Positions 7,322-14,681 of a stretch of 15,707 nucleotides of DNA are shown one piece after another. A program made the position numbers and the translations under genes. This stretch comes from Lachnospiraceae bacterium (GTDB lineage: Bacteria > Bacillota > Clostridia > Lachnospirales > Lachnospiraceae). How positions within the stretch are numbered: position 1 is the first letter of the stretch; the number at the start of each line of letters is the position of its first letter. The notes below the pieces were generated by a model, which saw nothing but the letters and a program-made list of their open reading frames with translations, had not been told where the DNA came from and did not search any database. The stretch is taken from positions 1-15,707 of the forward strand of contig JAGCRJ010000333.1 in NCBI GenBank assembly GCA_017964745.1, written 5' to 3'.

Positions 7322-7355
7322 AAGCCCTTAGGAATTCATCCTAAGGGCTTTTTTT
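7322..7355 (+). terminator. Rho-independent terminator after yajC
   Basis: AAGCCCTTAGGA (7322-7333) pairs perfectly with TCCTAAGGGCTT (7339-7350) around the 5-base loop ATTCA. The stem runs into seven T residues (7349-7355). It sits 19 bases after the yajC stop codon and should end that transcript. Confidence 0.95.
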
Positions 7356-7363
7356 GTATATTC

Positions 7364-7403
7364 GCTTCATACAGGGAGTCATATATGGCTCCCTGTATGA
7401 AGC
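7364..7403 (+). repeat. Strong 15-bp inverted repeat of unknown role
   Basis: GCTTCATACAGGGAG (7364-7378) is the exact reverse complement of CTCCCTGTATGAAGC (7389-7403). The stem can extend inward by a T-G wobble and a C-G pair, leaving the loop ATATAT. No T-run follows on either strand, so it is not a standard terminator. It lies between the yajC terminator and the candidate leuB promoter, outside both predicted transcripts. Confidence 0.85.
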
Positions 7404-7435
7404 CTACATTATACGAAAAAGGTTAAATACGCCCC

Positions 7436-7464
7436 TTGAATTTCACAATTTAATACGATAAATT
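7436..7464 (+). promoter_or_regulatory. Candidate promoter for the leuB-ilvD-ilvB unit
   Basis: TTGAAT (7436-7441) and TAAATT (7459-7464) are 17 bases apart; both hexamers match consensus at four of six positions. The message would start near 7471, leaving a leader of only about 28 bases. That is too short for a T-box or a leader-peptide attenuator. Confidence 0.4.
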
Positions 7465-7471
7465 AGAAATG

Positions 7472-7486
7472 TCGCATTTTTTGCGA
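7472..7486 (+). promoter_or_regulatory. Small hairpin directly upstream of the leuB ribosome binding site
   Basis: TCGCA (7472-7476) and TGCGA (7482-7486) flank five T residues as a perfect 5-bp stem. The ribosome binding site AAGGAG (7488-7493) starts two bases later. It would be at the very 5' end of the message, where such stems can protect mRNA or tune initiation; this is inference. Confidence 0.4.
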
Positions 7487-7498
7487 AAAGGAGACGCT

Positions 7499-8584
7499 AT
7501 GAAACTTAACATTGTATGTATTCCCGGTGACGGGATCGGTCCCGAGATAGTCGCTCAGGCCAAGAAAGTACTTGAAAAGGTAGCATCCGTATACGGTCAT
7601 GAGATGGTCTTTACCGATATCCTCATGGGCGGAGCTTCGATCGATGCGTGCGGTGAGCCTCTCACACAGGACGCGATCGATACCGCAAAGGCTGCAGATG
7701 CCGTACTTATGGGTTCAATAGGAGGAAACACCACCACGAGCCCCTGGTACAAGCTTCCCCCCGAGAAAAGACCCGAAGCAGGTCTTCTTAAGATAAGAAA
7801 AGAGCTTGGACTCTTTGCTAACTTAAGACCCGCATATCTTTTCCCCGAGCTTGCGGATGCATGTCCCCTTGCAAGCGAGACCTCAGATAAGGGCTTTGAC
7901 CTTCTTATCATGAGAGAACTTACCGGCGGACTTTATTTCGGCGCAAGACATACCGAGGTTGTTGACGGACTCAGAACAGCGGTTGATACGCTTACATATA
8001 ATGAAGAAGAAATAAGAAGGATCGCGATCAAGGCATTCGAAGCCGCAAGGAAGAGAAAGAAGAAGGTCACTTCCGTAGATAAGGCCAATGTACTTGATTC
8101 CTCAAGACTCTGGAGAGCCGTTACCGCAGAGGTTGCCAAGGATTATCCCGATGTAGAGCTTGAGAATATGCTCGTTGATAACTGTGCTATGCAGCTCGTC
8201 AAGGATCCCGCACAGTTCGATGTGGTACTTACCGAGAATATGTTCGGAGACATTCTTTCCGACGAAGCCAGCATGATAACCGGTTCGATAGGAATGCTTT
8301 CATCCGCATCCCTTAACGAGACTAAGTTCGGACTCTATGAGCCCAGCCACGGTTCTGCTCCCGACATCGCAGGTCAGGATATCGCAAACCCCATTGCAAC
8401 GATCCTTTCCGCCGCAATGATGCTTAAGTTCTCCTTTGATCTGAATAAGGAAGGCGATGCGATCGAAGCGGCCGTAAAGCAGGTCCTTAAGGACGGCTTC
8501 AGGACCGGAGACATTTATTCCGAAGGCTGCGAGAAGGTAGGATGCACACGTATGGGTGATCTTATCTGTGACAGGATCAAATAA
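7499..8584 (+). CDS. leuB: 3-Isopropylmalate dehydrogenase
   Basis: The product (361 residues) oxidises and decarboxylates (2R,3S)-3-isopropylmalate to 2-oxoisocaproate with NAD+, the third step specific to leucine. Family marks are GDGIGPEI (10-17), MGSIGG (71-76), the substrate arginines R100, R110 and R139, catalytic Y146 (GGLYFG) and K195 (VDKANVLDSSRLWR). The metal-binding aspartates are D227 (VDNCAMQL), D251 and D255 (FGDILSDEASMI), and the NAD-binding GSAPDIAGQDIANP lies near residues 285-298. AAGGAG (7488-7493) precedes this ATG by 5 bases. An in-frame ATG at 7469 would add ten residues foreign to the family and has no ribosome binding site, so it was not used. It is the first gene of a branched-chain amino acid unit, with ilvD 41 bases downstream. 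leuA and leuCD are not in the window. Confidence 0.97.
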   Translation: MKLNIVCIPGDGIGPEIVAQAKKVLEKVASVYGHEMVFTDILMGGASIDACGEPLTQDAIDTAKAADAVLMGSIGGNTTTSPWYKLPPEKRPEAGLLKIRKELGLFANLRPAYLFPELADACPLASETSDKGFDLLIMRELTGGLYFGARHTEVVDGLRTAVDTLTYNEEEIRRIAIKAFEAARKRKKKVTSVDKANVLDSSRLWRAVTAEVAKDYPDVELENMLVDNCAMQLVKDPAQFDVVLTENMFGDILSDEASMITGSIGMLSSASLNETKFGLYEPSHGSAPDIAGQDIANPIATILSAAMMLKFSFDLNKEGDAIEAAVKQVLKDGFRTGDIYSEGCEKVGCTRMGDLICDRIK

Positions 8585-8625
8585 TTCAGAAGTACTGATC
8601 AAATATAGTAGGAGAGGTTAAAACC

Positions 8626-10299
8626 ATGAGAAGTGATTCCGTAAAGGTCGGTGACGCACAGGCGCCCCACAGAAGTCTTTTTAATGCACTTGGAATGACA
8701 GAAGAAGAGAGAAAGCGTCCTCTGATCGGTATCGTTACTTCATATAACGAGATCGTTCCCGGACATATGAATCTCGATAAGATAGCCGAGGCTGTTAAGC
8801 TCGGTGTTGCCATGGCAGGCGGTACTCCCGTGCTTTTCGCTGCGATCGCCGTATTTGACGGTATCGCAATGGGACATATCGGAATGAAGTACAGCCTCGT
8901 AACAAGAGACCTCATTGCAGACTCTACCGAGTGTATGGCAATGGCTCACGGTTTTGACGGACTCGTATGTATCCCCAACTGCGACAAGAACGTTCCCGGA
9001 CTTCTTATGGCAGCCGCAAGGGTCAACATCCCCACCGTTTTCGTTTCCGGCGGCCCCATGCTCGCAGGACATGTTCACGGTAAGAAGAGGAGCCTTTCTT
9101 CCATGTTCGAAGCGGTCGGAACCTATGCCGCAGGCAACATGACCAAAGAAGAACTTACTGAGTTTGAGGAGAAGGTATGTCCCACATGCGGATCATGCTC
9201 AGGTATGTATACCGCTAATTCCATGAACTGCCTTACCGAAGCAATCGGTATGGGCCTTAAGGGAAACGGAACCATTCCCGCAGTTTATTCCGAGCGTATC
9301 AGACTCGCAAAGCATGCCGGAATGAAGATCATGGAGCTTGTCGAGAAGAACATCCGTCCCAGAGACATTATGACCGATAAGGCATTCAAGAATGCACTTA
9401 CCGTTGATATGGCTCTCGGATGCTCAACCAATACCATGCTCCACATCCCCGCCATCGCCAAGGAAGCCGGTGTCGAGCTCAACATGGAAATGGTCAACGA
9501 GCTCTCCGCAAAGACTCCCAACCTCTGCCACCTTGCACCCGCAGGTCCCACTTATATGGAAGACCTCAACGAGGCGGGCGGTGTATATGCAGTAATGAAT
9601 GAGCTCTCCAAGAAGGGACTCATCGAAGAGGATTGCATGACCGCAAATGCAACCACCATCGGAGAGAATATCAAGAACTGCTTTAACCGTGATCCCGAAG
9701 TCATCCGTCCCATCGACAATCCTTACATGGCTACCGGAGGAATCGCCGTTCTTAAGGGCAACCTTGCTCCCGATACCGGTGTTGTAAAGCAGTCCGCCGT
9801 TGTTCCCGAGATGCTTGTTCACGAAGGACCCGCAAGAGTATTTGACTGTGAAGAGGATGCGATTGCTGCGATCAAGGGCGGCAAGATCGTTGCAGGTGAT
9901 GTAGTCGTCATCAGATATGAAGGACCTAAGGGAGGTCCCGGAATGAGAGAGATGCTCAATCCCACATCCGCTATCGCCGGAATGGGACTCGGATCATCCG
10001 TTGCTCTTATCACTGACGGAAGATTCTCAGGTGCATCCAGAGGTGCATCCATCGGACATGTTTCACCCGAAGCTGCAGTCGGAGGACCTATCGCACTTGT
10101 TCAGGAGGGCGATATTATCTCGATCGACATCCCGAACAGAAAGCTTGATGTCAAGGTATCCGATGAGGAGATGGCAGAGAGACGAAAGGCATGGACTCCC
10201 AGAGAGCCCAAGGTCAATACCGGATATCTCGCAAGATACAGAGAGCTTGTTACCAGCGGAAACCGCGGTGCCGTTCTCGAGATCCCCGGAAATAAATAA
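8626..10299 (+). CDS. ilvD: Dihydroxyacid dehydratase
   Basis: The product (557 residues, normal length) dehydrates 2,3-dihydroxy-isovalerate and 2,3-dihydroxy-3-methylvalerate to the 2-oxo acids leading to valine/leucine and isoleucine. Marks include the iron-sulfur cysteines C119 (VCIPNCDKNVPG) and C191 (CPTCGSCSGMYTANSM), the metal-site D120-K121, MALGCSTNTMLHIPAI, and LITDGRFSGASRGASIGHVSPEAA near the C-terminus. The position that is Cys in the oxygen-stable [2Fe-2S] class is His here (H47 in EIVPGHMNL), as in the E. coli enzyme. It should therefore carry a labile [4Fe-4S] cluster, which suits an anaerobe. AGGAGAGG (8610-8617) lies 8 bases before the ATG. It sits between leuB and ilvB, and no internal promoter is clear in either gap. 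Confidence 0.97.
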   Translation: MRSDSVKVGDAQAPHRSLFNALGMTEEERKRPLIGIVTSYNEIVPGHMNLDKIAEAVKLGVAMAGGTPVLFAAIAVFDGIAMGHIGMKYSLVTRDLIADSTECMAMAHGFDGLVCIPNCDKNVPGLLMAAARVNIPTVFVSGGPMLAGHVHGKKRSLSSMFEAVGTYAAGNMTKEELTEFEEKVCPTCGSCSGMYTANSMNCLTEAIGMGLKGNGTIPAVYSERIRLAKHAGMKIMELVEKNIRPRDIMTDKAFKNALTVDMALGCSTNTMLHIPAIAKEAGVELNMEMVNELSAKTPNLCHLAPAGPTYMEDLNEAGGVYAVMNELSKKGLIEEDCMTANATTIGENIKNCFNRDPEVIRPIDNPYMATGGIAVLKGNLAPDTGVVKQSAVVPEMLVHEGPARVFDCEEDAIAAIKGGKIVAGDVVVIRYEGPKGGPGMREMLNPTSAIAGMGLGSSVALITDGRFSGASRGASIGHVSPEAAVGGPIALVQEGDIISIDIPNRKLDVKVSDEEMAERRKAWTPREPKVNTGYLARYRELVTSGNRGAVLEIPGNK

Positions 10300-10344
10300 G
10301 ATTTAAAATATCAGGATAATATAGATTTAGGAGAATTAAGAACT

Positions 10345-12018
10345 ATGGAGATGAACGGATCTGAAATAGTTGTTGCATGTCTGAAGGAACAGGGTGTTGA
10401 TACCGTGTTCGGCTATCCCGGAGGAACCATCCTTAATATCTATGATGCACTTTACAAGCATCAGGATGAGATCAGACACGTGCTTACCAGCCACGAGCAG
10501 GGTGCCGCACATGCCGCAGACGGCTATGCGAGGGCAACCGGCAGGGTCGGTGTCGTCATGGCTACTTCAGGCCCCGGTGCAACCAATCTTGTTACCGGTA
10601 TCGCGACCGCATATATGGATTCCGTTCCCCTTGTTGCGATCACTGCCAATGTCAACCTTCCCCTTCTCGGAAAGGACACCTTCCAGGAGATTGACATTGT
10701 CGGTGTTACGATGCCCATTACCAAGCATGGTTTTATCGTAAAGAATATCAAGGATCTTGCACCTACCATCCGTAAGGCTTTCAAGATCGCAAAGACCGGT
10801 CGTCCCGGCCCCGTTCTTGTGGATATCACCAAGGATGTTACCGCAGCTGTTTATGATTACGAGCCCGTAAATCCCGCCGAGCCCGAAAGAGAGACGAAGT
10901 TCACTGAGCAGGATCTTACCAAGGTTGCCGAGCTCCTCTGCAAGGCTAAGAAGCCGTTTATATATGTAGGCGGCGGTGCGATAATTTCCGATGCGGCCGA
11001 AGAGGTCAAGGAACTTGCAGACCTTCTCGATGCACCCGTATGCGATACACTTATGGGCAAGGGTGCTTTCGACGGTAACTCCGACCGTTATACAGGAATG
11101 ATCGGTATGCACGGAACCAAGGCTTCCAACCTCGGTGTTACGGAGTGTGATCTTTTGCTTGCTCTCGGTGCGAGATTTTCAGACAGAGTTACCGGTAATC
11201 CCAAGAAGTTTGCCGAGAATGCAAAGGTTGTACACCTTGATGTCGATGCTGCGGAGATCAGCAAGAACATTCCCGCAGATGCATGCCTTATCGGAGATCT
11301 TAAGTCCACTCTCAGGGCACTCAATCCTCTTATCACGAAGCAGGATCACTCCGAGTGGATGGCACATATCGCCGATCTTAAGAAGAAGTTCCCTCTCGGT
11401 TATGATGACAGCCAGCTTTCATGCCCTTACATCATTTCCGAGCTTGACCGTGTTACTGAAGGAAAGGCTATTGTCACCACAGACGTAGGCCAGCACCAGA
11501 TGTGGGCCGCACAGTATTATCATTACACCAGGCCCAGGACCTTCCTTTCATCCGGCGGTCTGGGAACAATGGGTTACGGACTCGGTGCATGTATAGGTGC
11601 ACAGGTAGGACGTCCCGATGAAGTCTGCGTAAACATCGCCGGCGACGGATGCTTCAGAATGAACATGAACGAGCTTGCCACAGCTTCAAGATACAACATT
11701 CCCATCATCGAGATCGTCATCAACAACCACGTTCTCGGAATGGTAAGACAGTGGCAGACTCTTTTCTACGGAAAGAGATATTCACAGACCGTGCTCAATG
11801 ATGCGGTTGATTTCTGCAAGGTTGCCGAAGGCCTCGGCTGTAAAGCAATCAAGGTCACCAAAAAGGAAGAAGTTGCAAAGGCTCTCGAAGAAGCGATCGC
11901 CGCAAAGGCACCCGTTCTCATTGAGTGCATCATCCCCGAGGATGACAAGGTATTCCCGATGGTTCCCGCAGGAGCACCCTTAAGCGAAGTGTTTGACGCT
12001 AATGATATAAAGGAATGA
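10345..12018 (+). CDS. ilvB: Acetolactate (acetohydroxyacid) synthase, large catalytic subunit
   Basis: The product (557 residues) joins pyruvate with another pyruvate or 2-oxobutyrate, using thiamine diphosphate, FAD and Mg2+, the first common step to valine, leucine and isoleucine. The catalytic Glu is E51 in SHEQGAAHAADGYARATG. The biosynthetic FAD-type marks LGKDTFQE and GMIGMHGTKASN are present, and the cofactor motif starts at G433-D434-G435 and ends at N460-N461 (VINNHVLGMVRQWQ). FAD-containing synthases normally pair with a regulatory subunit, IlvN/IlvH, for valine inhibition; no such gene follows. AGGAG at 10329-10333 is 11 bases before the ATG used; an ATG two codons on is too far from it. 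Asn stands at the position of the plant herbicide-site Pro197. The stop is 7 bases before an L,D-transpeptidase gene. Confidence 0.96.
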   Translation: MEMNGSEIVVACLKEQGVDTVFGYPGGTILNIYDALYKHQDEIRHVLTSHEQGAAHAADGYARATGRVGVVMATSGPGATNLVTGIATAYMDSVPLVAITANVNLPLLGKDTFQEIDIVGVTMPITKHGFIVKNIKDLAPTIRKAFKIAKTGRPGPVLVDITKDVTAAVYDYEPVNPAEPERETKFTEQDLTKVAELLCKAKKPFIYVGGGAIISDAAEEVKELADLLDAPVCDTLMGKGAFDGNSDRYTGMIGMHGTKASNLGVTECDLLLALGARFSDRVTGNPKKFAENAKVVHLDVDAAEISKNIPADACLIGDLKSTLRALNPLITKQDHSEWMAHIADLKKKFPLGYDDSQLSCPYIISELDRVTEGKAIVTTDVGQHQMWAAQYYHYTRPRTFLSSGGLGTMGYGLGACIGAQVGRPDEVCVNIAGDGCFRMNMNELATASRYNIPIIEIVINNHVLGMVRQWQTLFYGKRYSQTVLNDAVDFCKVAEGLGCKAIKVTKKEEVAKALEEAIAAKAPVLIECIIPEDDKVFPMVPAGAPLSEVFDANDIKE

Positions 12019-12025
12019 TCACCCG

Positions 12026-13450
12026 ATGTCCGTGTCAGTCAATAAACCTAAAAAGCTGATCGTCTGGCTGTCGATCATTTTCGGGCTTCTGCTTTTGACC
12101 TATCTTGCGGTTTCCTTTTACTTCATGAACAGGTTCCTTCCCAATACCTGGATTTACGGAGTATATGCAACCGGAAGAAGCGCGGATGCGGTTGCCGCCG
12201 AAGCCAATGCAAATATCAGGTACCCCGATATAAAGATAGTATGGGCGGACGGCAGTGAGTCGGTCATCGATCCTTCAAGCGTCGACTTAAATGTCGATCT
12301 CAGCAAGGGCGTATATAATATCAAGGCCCGTGAGAATGCTTTTCTCTGGCCCAAGGCTTTTTTTACCTCGGTTTATATAGGAGATGAGATAGAGATCTCA
12401 TATAACAGCGATAAACTCAGAGCCGAATTTGAAAAGCTTGATGTAGTATTGAAGGAAAAGAATGACACTCCGGTATATAAGATCGTATTTGACCCGGAGA
12501 CCGGATACGGAGTTTTCGACAATCACGAGGACCGCATCAATCTCGATAAAGTACTTGCCGTATTAAACCAGAAGCTTTCTGAAGGAACCACGCTTCTTGT
12601 TCTCGATGATTCGTTCTATATTGATGAGCCTTATTCAAATGAAGAAAAGGCACTTCAGGGAGAATGGGAAGAGCTTTCGGATTATCTTACCACCGACCTT
12701 GTTTATGACATGGGAGCCGAAAAGATCGCTTTCGATTCTTCCGTTATGAGCTTTCTGATCGTATCAAGGGGCGGAATGCCCGTTAAGGATGATGACGGCG
12801 GATACATCATTGATGATGAAGCCGTAGAAAAGTGGATCGACGATCTTTGCGAAGCTTATGATACATACGGACTCGACAGGGAGTTCAAAGCAAGCAACGG
12901 CAAGACCGTCACGATCCCCGCTTTCTATTCGACCTACGGAACGGAGCTTGACCATGATGCCGAGCTCAGATATCTGAAGGGGATGCTTTACTCCGATACT
13001 TTAAGGGACGGAGAAGAGGATGTACATATTCCGAAGTATACCCACGAGGCAACCTTCAGGGGACTTAACGATATAGGAGATACTTATATAGAAGTCGATC
13101 TCTCCGACCAGTACATGTATTATTACAAAAACGGAGAGCTGATACTTGAGACCGACATCGTGTCCGGCGATATCCCCAAGGGCTGGACAACTCCCAGAGG
13201 AGTATTTGCGATAAACGGCAAATATACCGATACCTATCTCTACGGCAGGGATTATATTGATTTCGTTTCATACTGGATGCCTTATTTCAGAGGCTACGGT
13301 CTGCACGATTCCGACTGGAGGGACGAATGGGGCGGAGACATATACACCTATGACGGCTCGCACGGTTGTATAAATATGTGCAAGGATTCGGCAAGGACGG
13401 TATATGAGAATATCGAGATAGGAACTCCGGTCGTGGTTTACGATTATTAG
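12026..13450 (+). CDS. Membrane-anchored L,D-transpeptidase (YkuD family)
   Basis: The product (474 residues) probably cross-links peptidoglycan through 3-3 bonds or attaches groups to tetrapeptide stems, outside the membrane. A short basic N-terminus (to residue 10) precedes a membrane helix at about 11-33. Residues 45-330 form a long extracellular part resembling the YoaR-like putative peptidoglycan-binding domains often paired with this enzyme in clostridia. The YkuD domain spans about 352-474 and has the complete active site, H427 in GYGLHDSDW and the SHGCIN motif with nucleophile C448. The start is preceded by a weak AAAGGA (12009-12014, 11 bases away) inside the end of ilvB, with 7 bases between the genes, so it is likely expressed with the amino acid unit. 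No terminator is visible after it. Confidence 0.93.
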   Translation: MSVSVNKPKKLIVWLSIIFGLLLLTYLAVSFYFMNRFLPNTWIYGVYATGRSADAVAAEANANIRYPDIKIVWADGSESVIDPSSVDLNVDLSKGVYNIKARENAFLWPKAFFTSVYIGDEIEISYNSDKLRAEFEKLDVVLKEKNDTPVYKIVFDPETGYGVFDNHEDRINLDKVLAVLNQKLSEGTTLLVLDDSFYIDEPYSNEEKALQGEWEELSDYLTTDLVYDMGAEKIAFDSSVMSFLIVSRGGMPVKDDDGGYIIDDEAVEKWIDDLCEAYDTYGLDREFKASNGKTVTIPAFYSTYGTELDHDAELRYLKGMLYSDTLRDGEEDVHIPKYTHEATFRGLNDIGDTYIEVDLSDQYMYYYKNGELILETDIVSGDIPKGWTTPRGVFAINGKYTDTYLYGRDYIDFVSYWMPYFRGYGLHDSDWRDEWGGDIYTYDGSHGCINMCKDSARTVYENIEIGTPVVVYDY

Positions 13451-13479
13451 TTGACTTAAGGCTTCAAAAAGAATATTTT
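13451..13479 (+). promoter_or_regulatory. Candidate promoter for serC-serA
   Basis: TTGACT (13451-13456, five of six to consensus) begins at the base after the transpeptidase stop. TATTTT (13474-13479, four of six) follows after 17 bases. The start would be near 13486, giving a leader of about 86 bases. No terminator separates it from the upstream gene, so read-through is also possible. Confidence 0.5.
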
Positions 13480-13506
13480 AAAGAGGTTAATAATTTTTCG
13501 AAAGTT

Positions 13507-13527
13507 AGGCGGTTAAATGATCCGCTT
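13507..13527 (+). promoter_or_regulatory. Inverted repeat in the serC leader
   Basis: AGGCGG (13507-13512) can pair with CCGCTT (13522-13527) with one G-U wobble around a 9-base loop. Its GCGG arm could instead pair with CCGC at 13542-13545, and its CCGC arm with GCGG at 13550-13553, so alternative folds with the palindrome downstream are possible. Confidence 0.35.
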
Positions 13528-13541
13528 ACATAATACATTTG

Positions 13542-13553
13542 CCGCGATCGCGG
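13542..13553. promoter_or_regulatory. Perfect 12-bp palindrome CCGCGATCGCGG upstream of serC
   Basis: The palindrome is exact and lies 6 bases before the ribosome binding site AGGAGGT (13560-13566). It is far more GC-rich than the surrounding AT-rich gap. As DNA it could be an operator for a dimeric regulator; as RNA it gives a 4-bp stem with a GATC loop. The sequence alone does not decide. Confidence 0.5.
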
Positions 13554-13571
13554 TTACTTAGGAGGTAAAAA

Positions 13572-14654
13572 ATGTCAAGAGTTTATAATTTCTCGGCGGG
13601 ACCTGCAGTATTACCTGAAGAGGTTCCCAAAGAAGCAGCAGAAGAGATGATGGATTACAAGGGATCCGGTCAGTCCGTAATGGAAATGAGCCACAGATCC
13701 AAGGTTTACGATACCATCATTAAAGAAGCTGAAGCAGATCTCAGGGAGCTTATGAATATTCCTGACAATTACAAGGTTCTCTTCCTTCAGGGCGGAGCTT
13801 CACAGTTCTTCGCAGAAGTTCCCATGAACATGATGAAGAATAAGAAAGCCGGATATATCATCACCGGACAGTGGGCTAAGAAGGCATTCCAGGAGGCTAA
13901 GATATACGGTGAGGCTGTAGAGCTTGCATCAAGCGCTGACAAGACCTTCAGCTACATCCCCGACTGCTCAGATCTTCCCATCACCGATGATATGGACTAC
14001 GTATACATCTGTGAGAACAACACCATCTACGGAACCAAGTACAAGACTCTTCCCAACACCAAGGGCAAGATCCTTGTTTCCGACGTTTCATCCTGTTTCC
14101 TTTCCGAGCCCGTTGATGTTACCAAGTACGGTGTGATCTACGGCGGCGTTCAGAAGAACGTAGGACCTGCAGGATGCGTTATCGCTATCATCAGAGAGGA
14201 TCTCATCACCGACGAGTGCCTTCCCGGAACTCCCACCATGCTTAAGTGGAAGACTCAGGCAGACAATGATTCTCTTTACAATACTCCTCCCTGCTATACC
14301 ATCTATATCTGCGGCAAGGTATTCAAGTGGCTCAAGAAGATGGGCGGACTTGAGGAGATGAAGAAGAGAAACGAAGAGAAGGCTAAGATCCTTTATGATT
14401 TCCTTGATTCTTCCAAGCTTTTCAAGGGAACCGTAGTTAAGGAAGACAGATCCCTTATGAACGTTCCTTTTGTTACCGGCAACGAAGAGCTTGATGCCAA
14501 GTTTGTAAAGGAAGCAACCGAAGCAGGATTCGTAAACCTCAAGGGACACAGAACCGTCGGCGGTATGAGAGCTTCCATCTACAATGCTATGCCTAAAGAG
14601 GGCGTTGAGAAGCTTGTAGAGTTCATGAAGAAATTTGAAGCTGAGAACGCTTGA
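13572..14654 (+). CDS. serC: Phosphoserine aminotransferase
   Basis: The product (360 residues) transfers the amino group of glutamate to 3-phosphohydroxypyruvate with pyridoxal phosphate, giving phosphoserine; the same enzyme can act in vitamin B6 synthesis in some bacteria. Marks are YNFSAGPAVLPEEV at the N-terminus, EMSHRSK (38-44), LQGGASQFF (72-80), the cofactor Asp D171 in SDVSSCFLS, and the Schiff-base lysine K195 in GGVQKNVGPAG. The C-terminal GFVNLKGHRTVGGMRASIYN carries the substrate arginines. AGGAGGT (13560-13566) sits 5 bases before the ATG. serA follows 27 bases downstream, so the pair supplies two consecutive steps of serine synthesis in one unit; serB is not in view. The protein is intact and of normal length. 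Confidence 0.97.
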   Translation: MSRVYNFSAGPAVLPEEVPKEAAEEMMDYKGSGQSVMEMSHRSKVYDTIIKEAEADLRELMNIPDNYKVLFLQGGASQFFAEVPMNMMKNKKAGYIITGQWAKKAFQEAKIYGEAVELASSADKTFSYIPDCSDLPITDDMDYVYICENNTIYGTKYKTLPNTKGKILVSDVSSCFLSEPVDVTKYGVIYGGVQKNVGPAGCVIAIIREDLITDECLPGTPTMLKWKTQADNDSLYNTPPCYTIYICGKVFKWLKKMGGLEEMKKRNEEKAKILYDFLDSSKLFKGTVVKEDRSLMNVPFVTGNEELDAKFVKEATEAGFVNLKGHRTVGGMRASIYNAMPKEGVEKLVEFMKKFEAENA

Positions 14655-14681
14655 TCATCAGCTATTTGAAAGGAGTTTTTC

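Noticed and set aside
7469..7498. Upstream ATG for leuB adding ten residues
   Set aside because: It has no ribosome binding site, overlaps the small hairpin, and would add residues before the conserved N-terminus of the family.
7356..7498. T-box or leader-peptide attenuator controlling leuB
   Set aside because: No T-box-like conserved sequence or run of Leu/Ile/Val codons is visible, and the leader after the likely promoter is only about 28 bases.
13544..13551. GCGATCGC octamer, as in the cyanobacterial HIP1 repeat
   Set aside because: Nothing else suggests a cyanobacterium, and the octamer is simply the core of the 12-bp palindrome.
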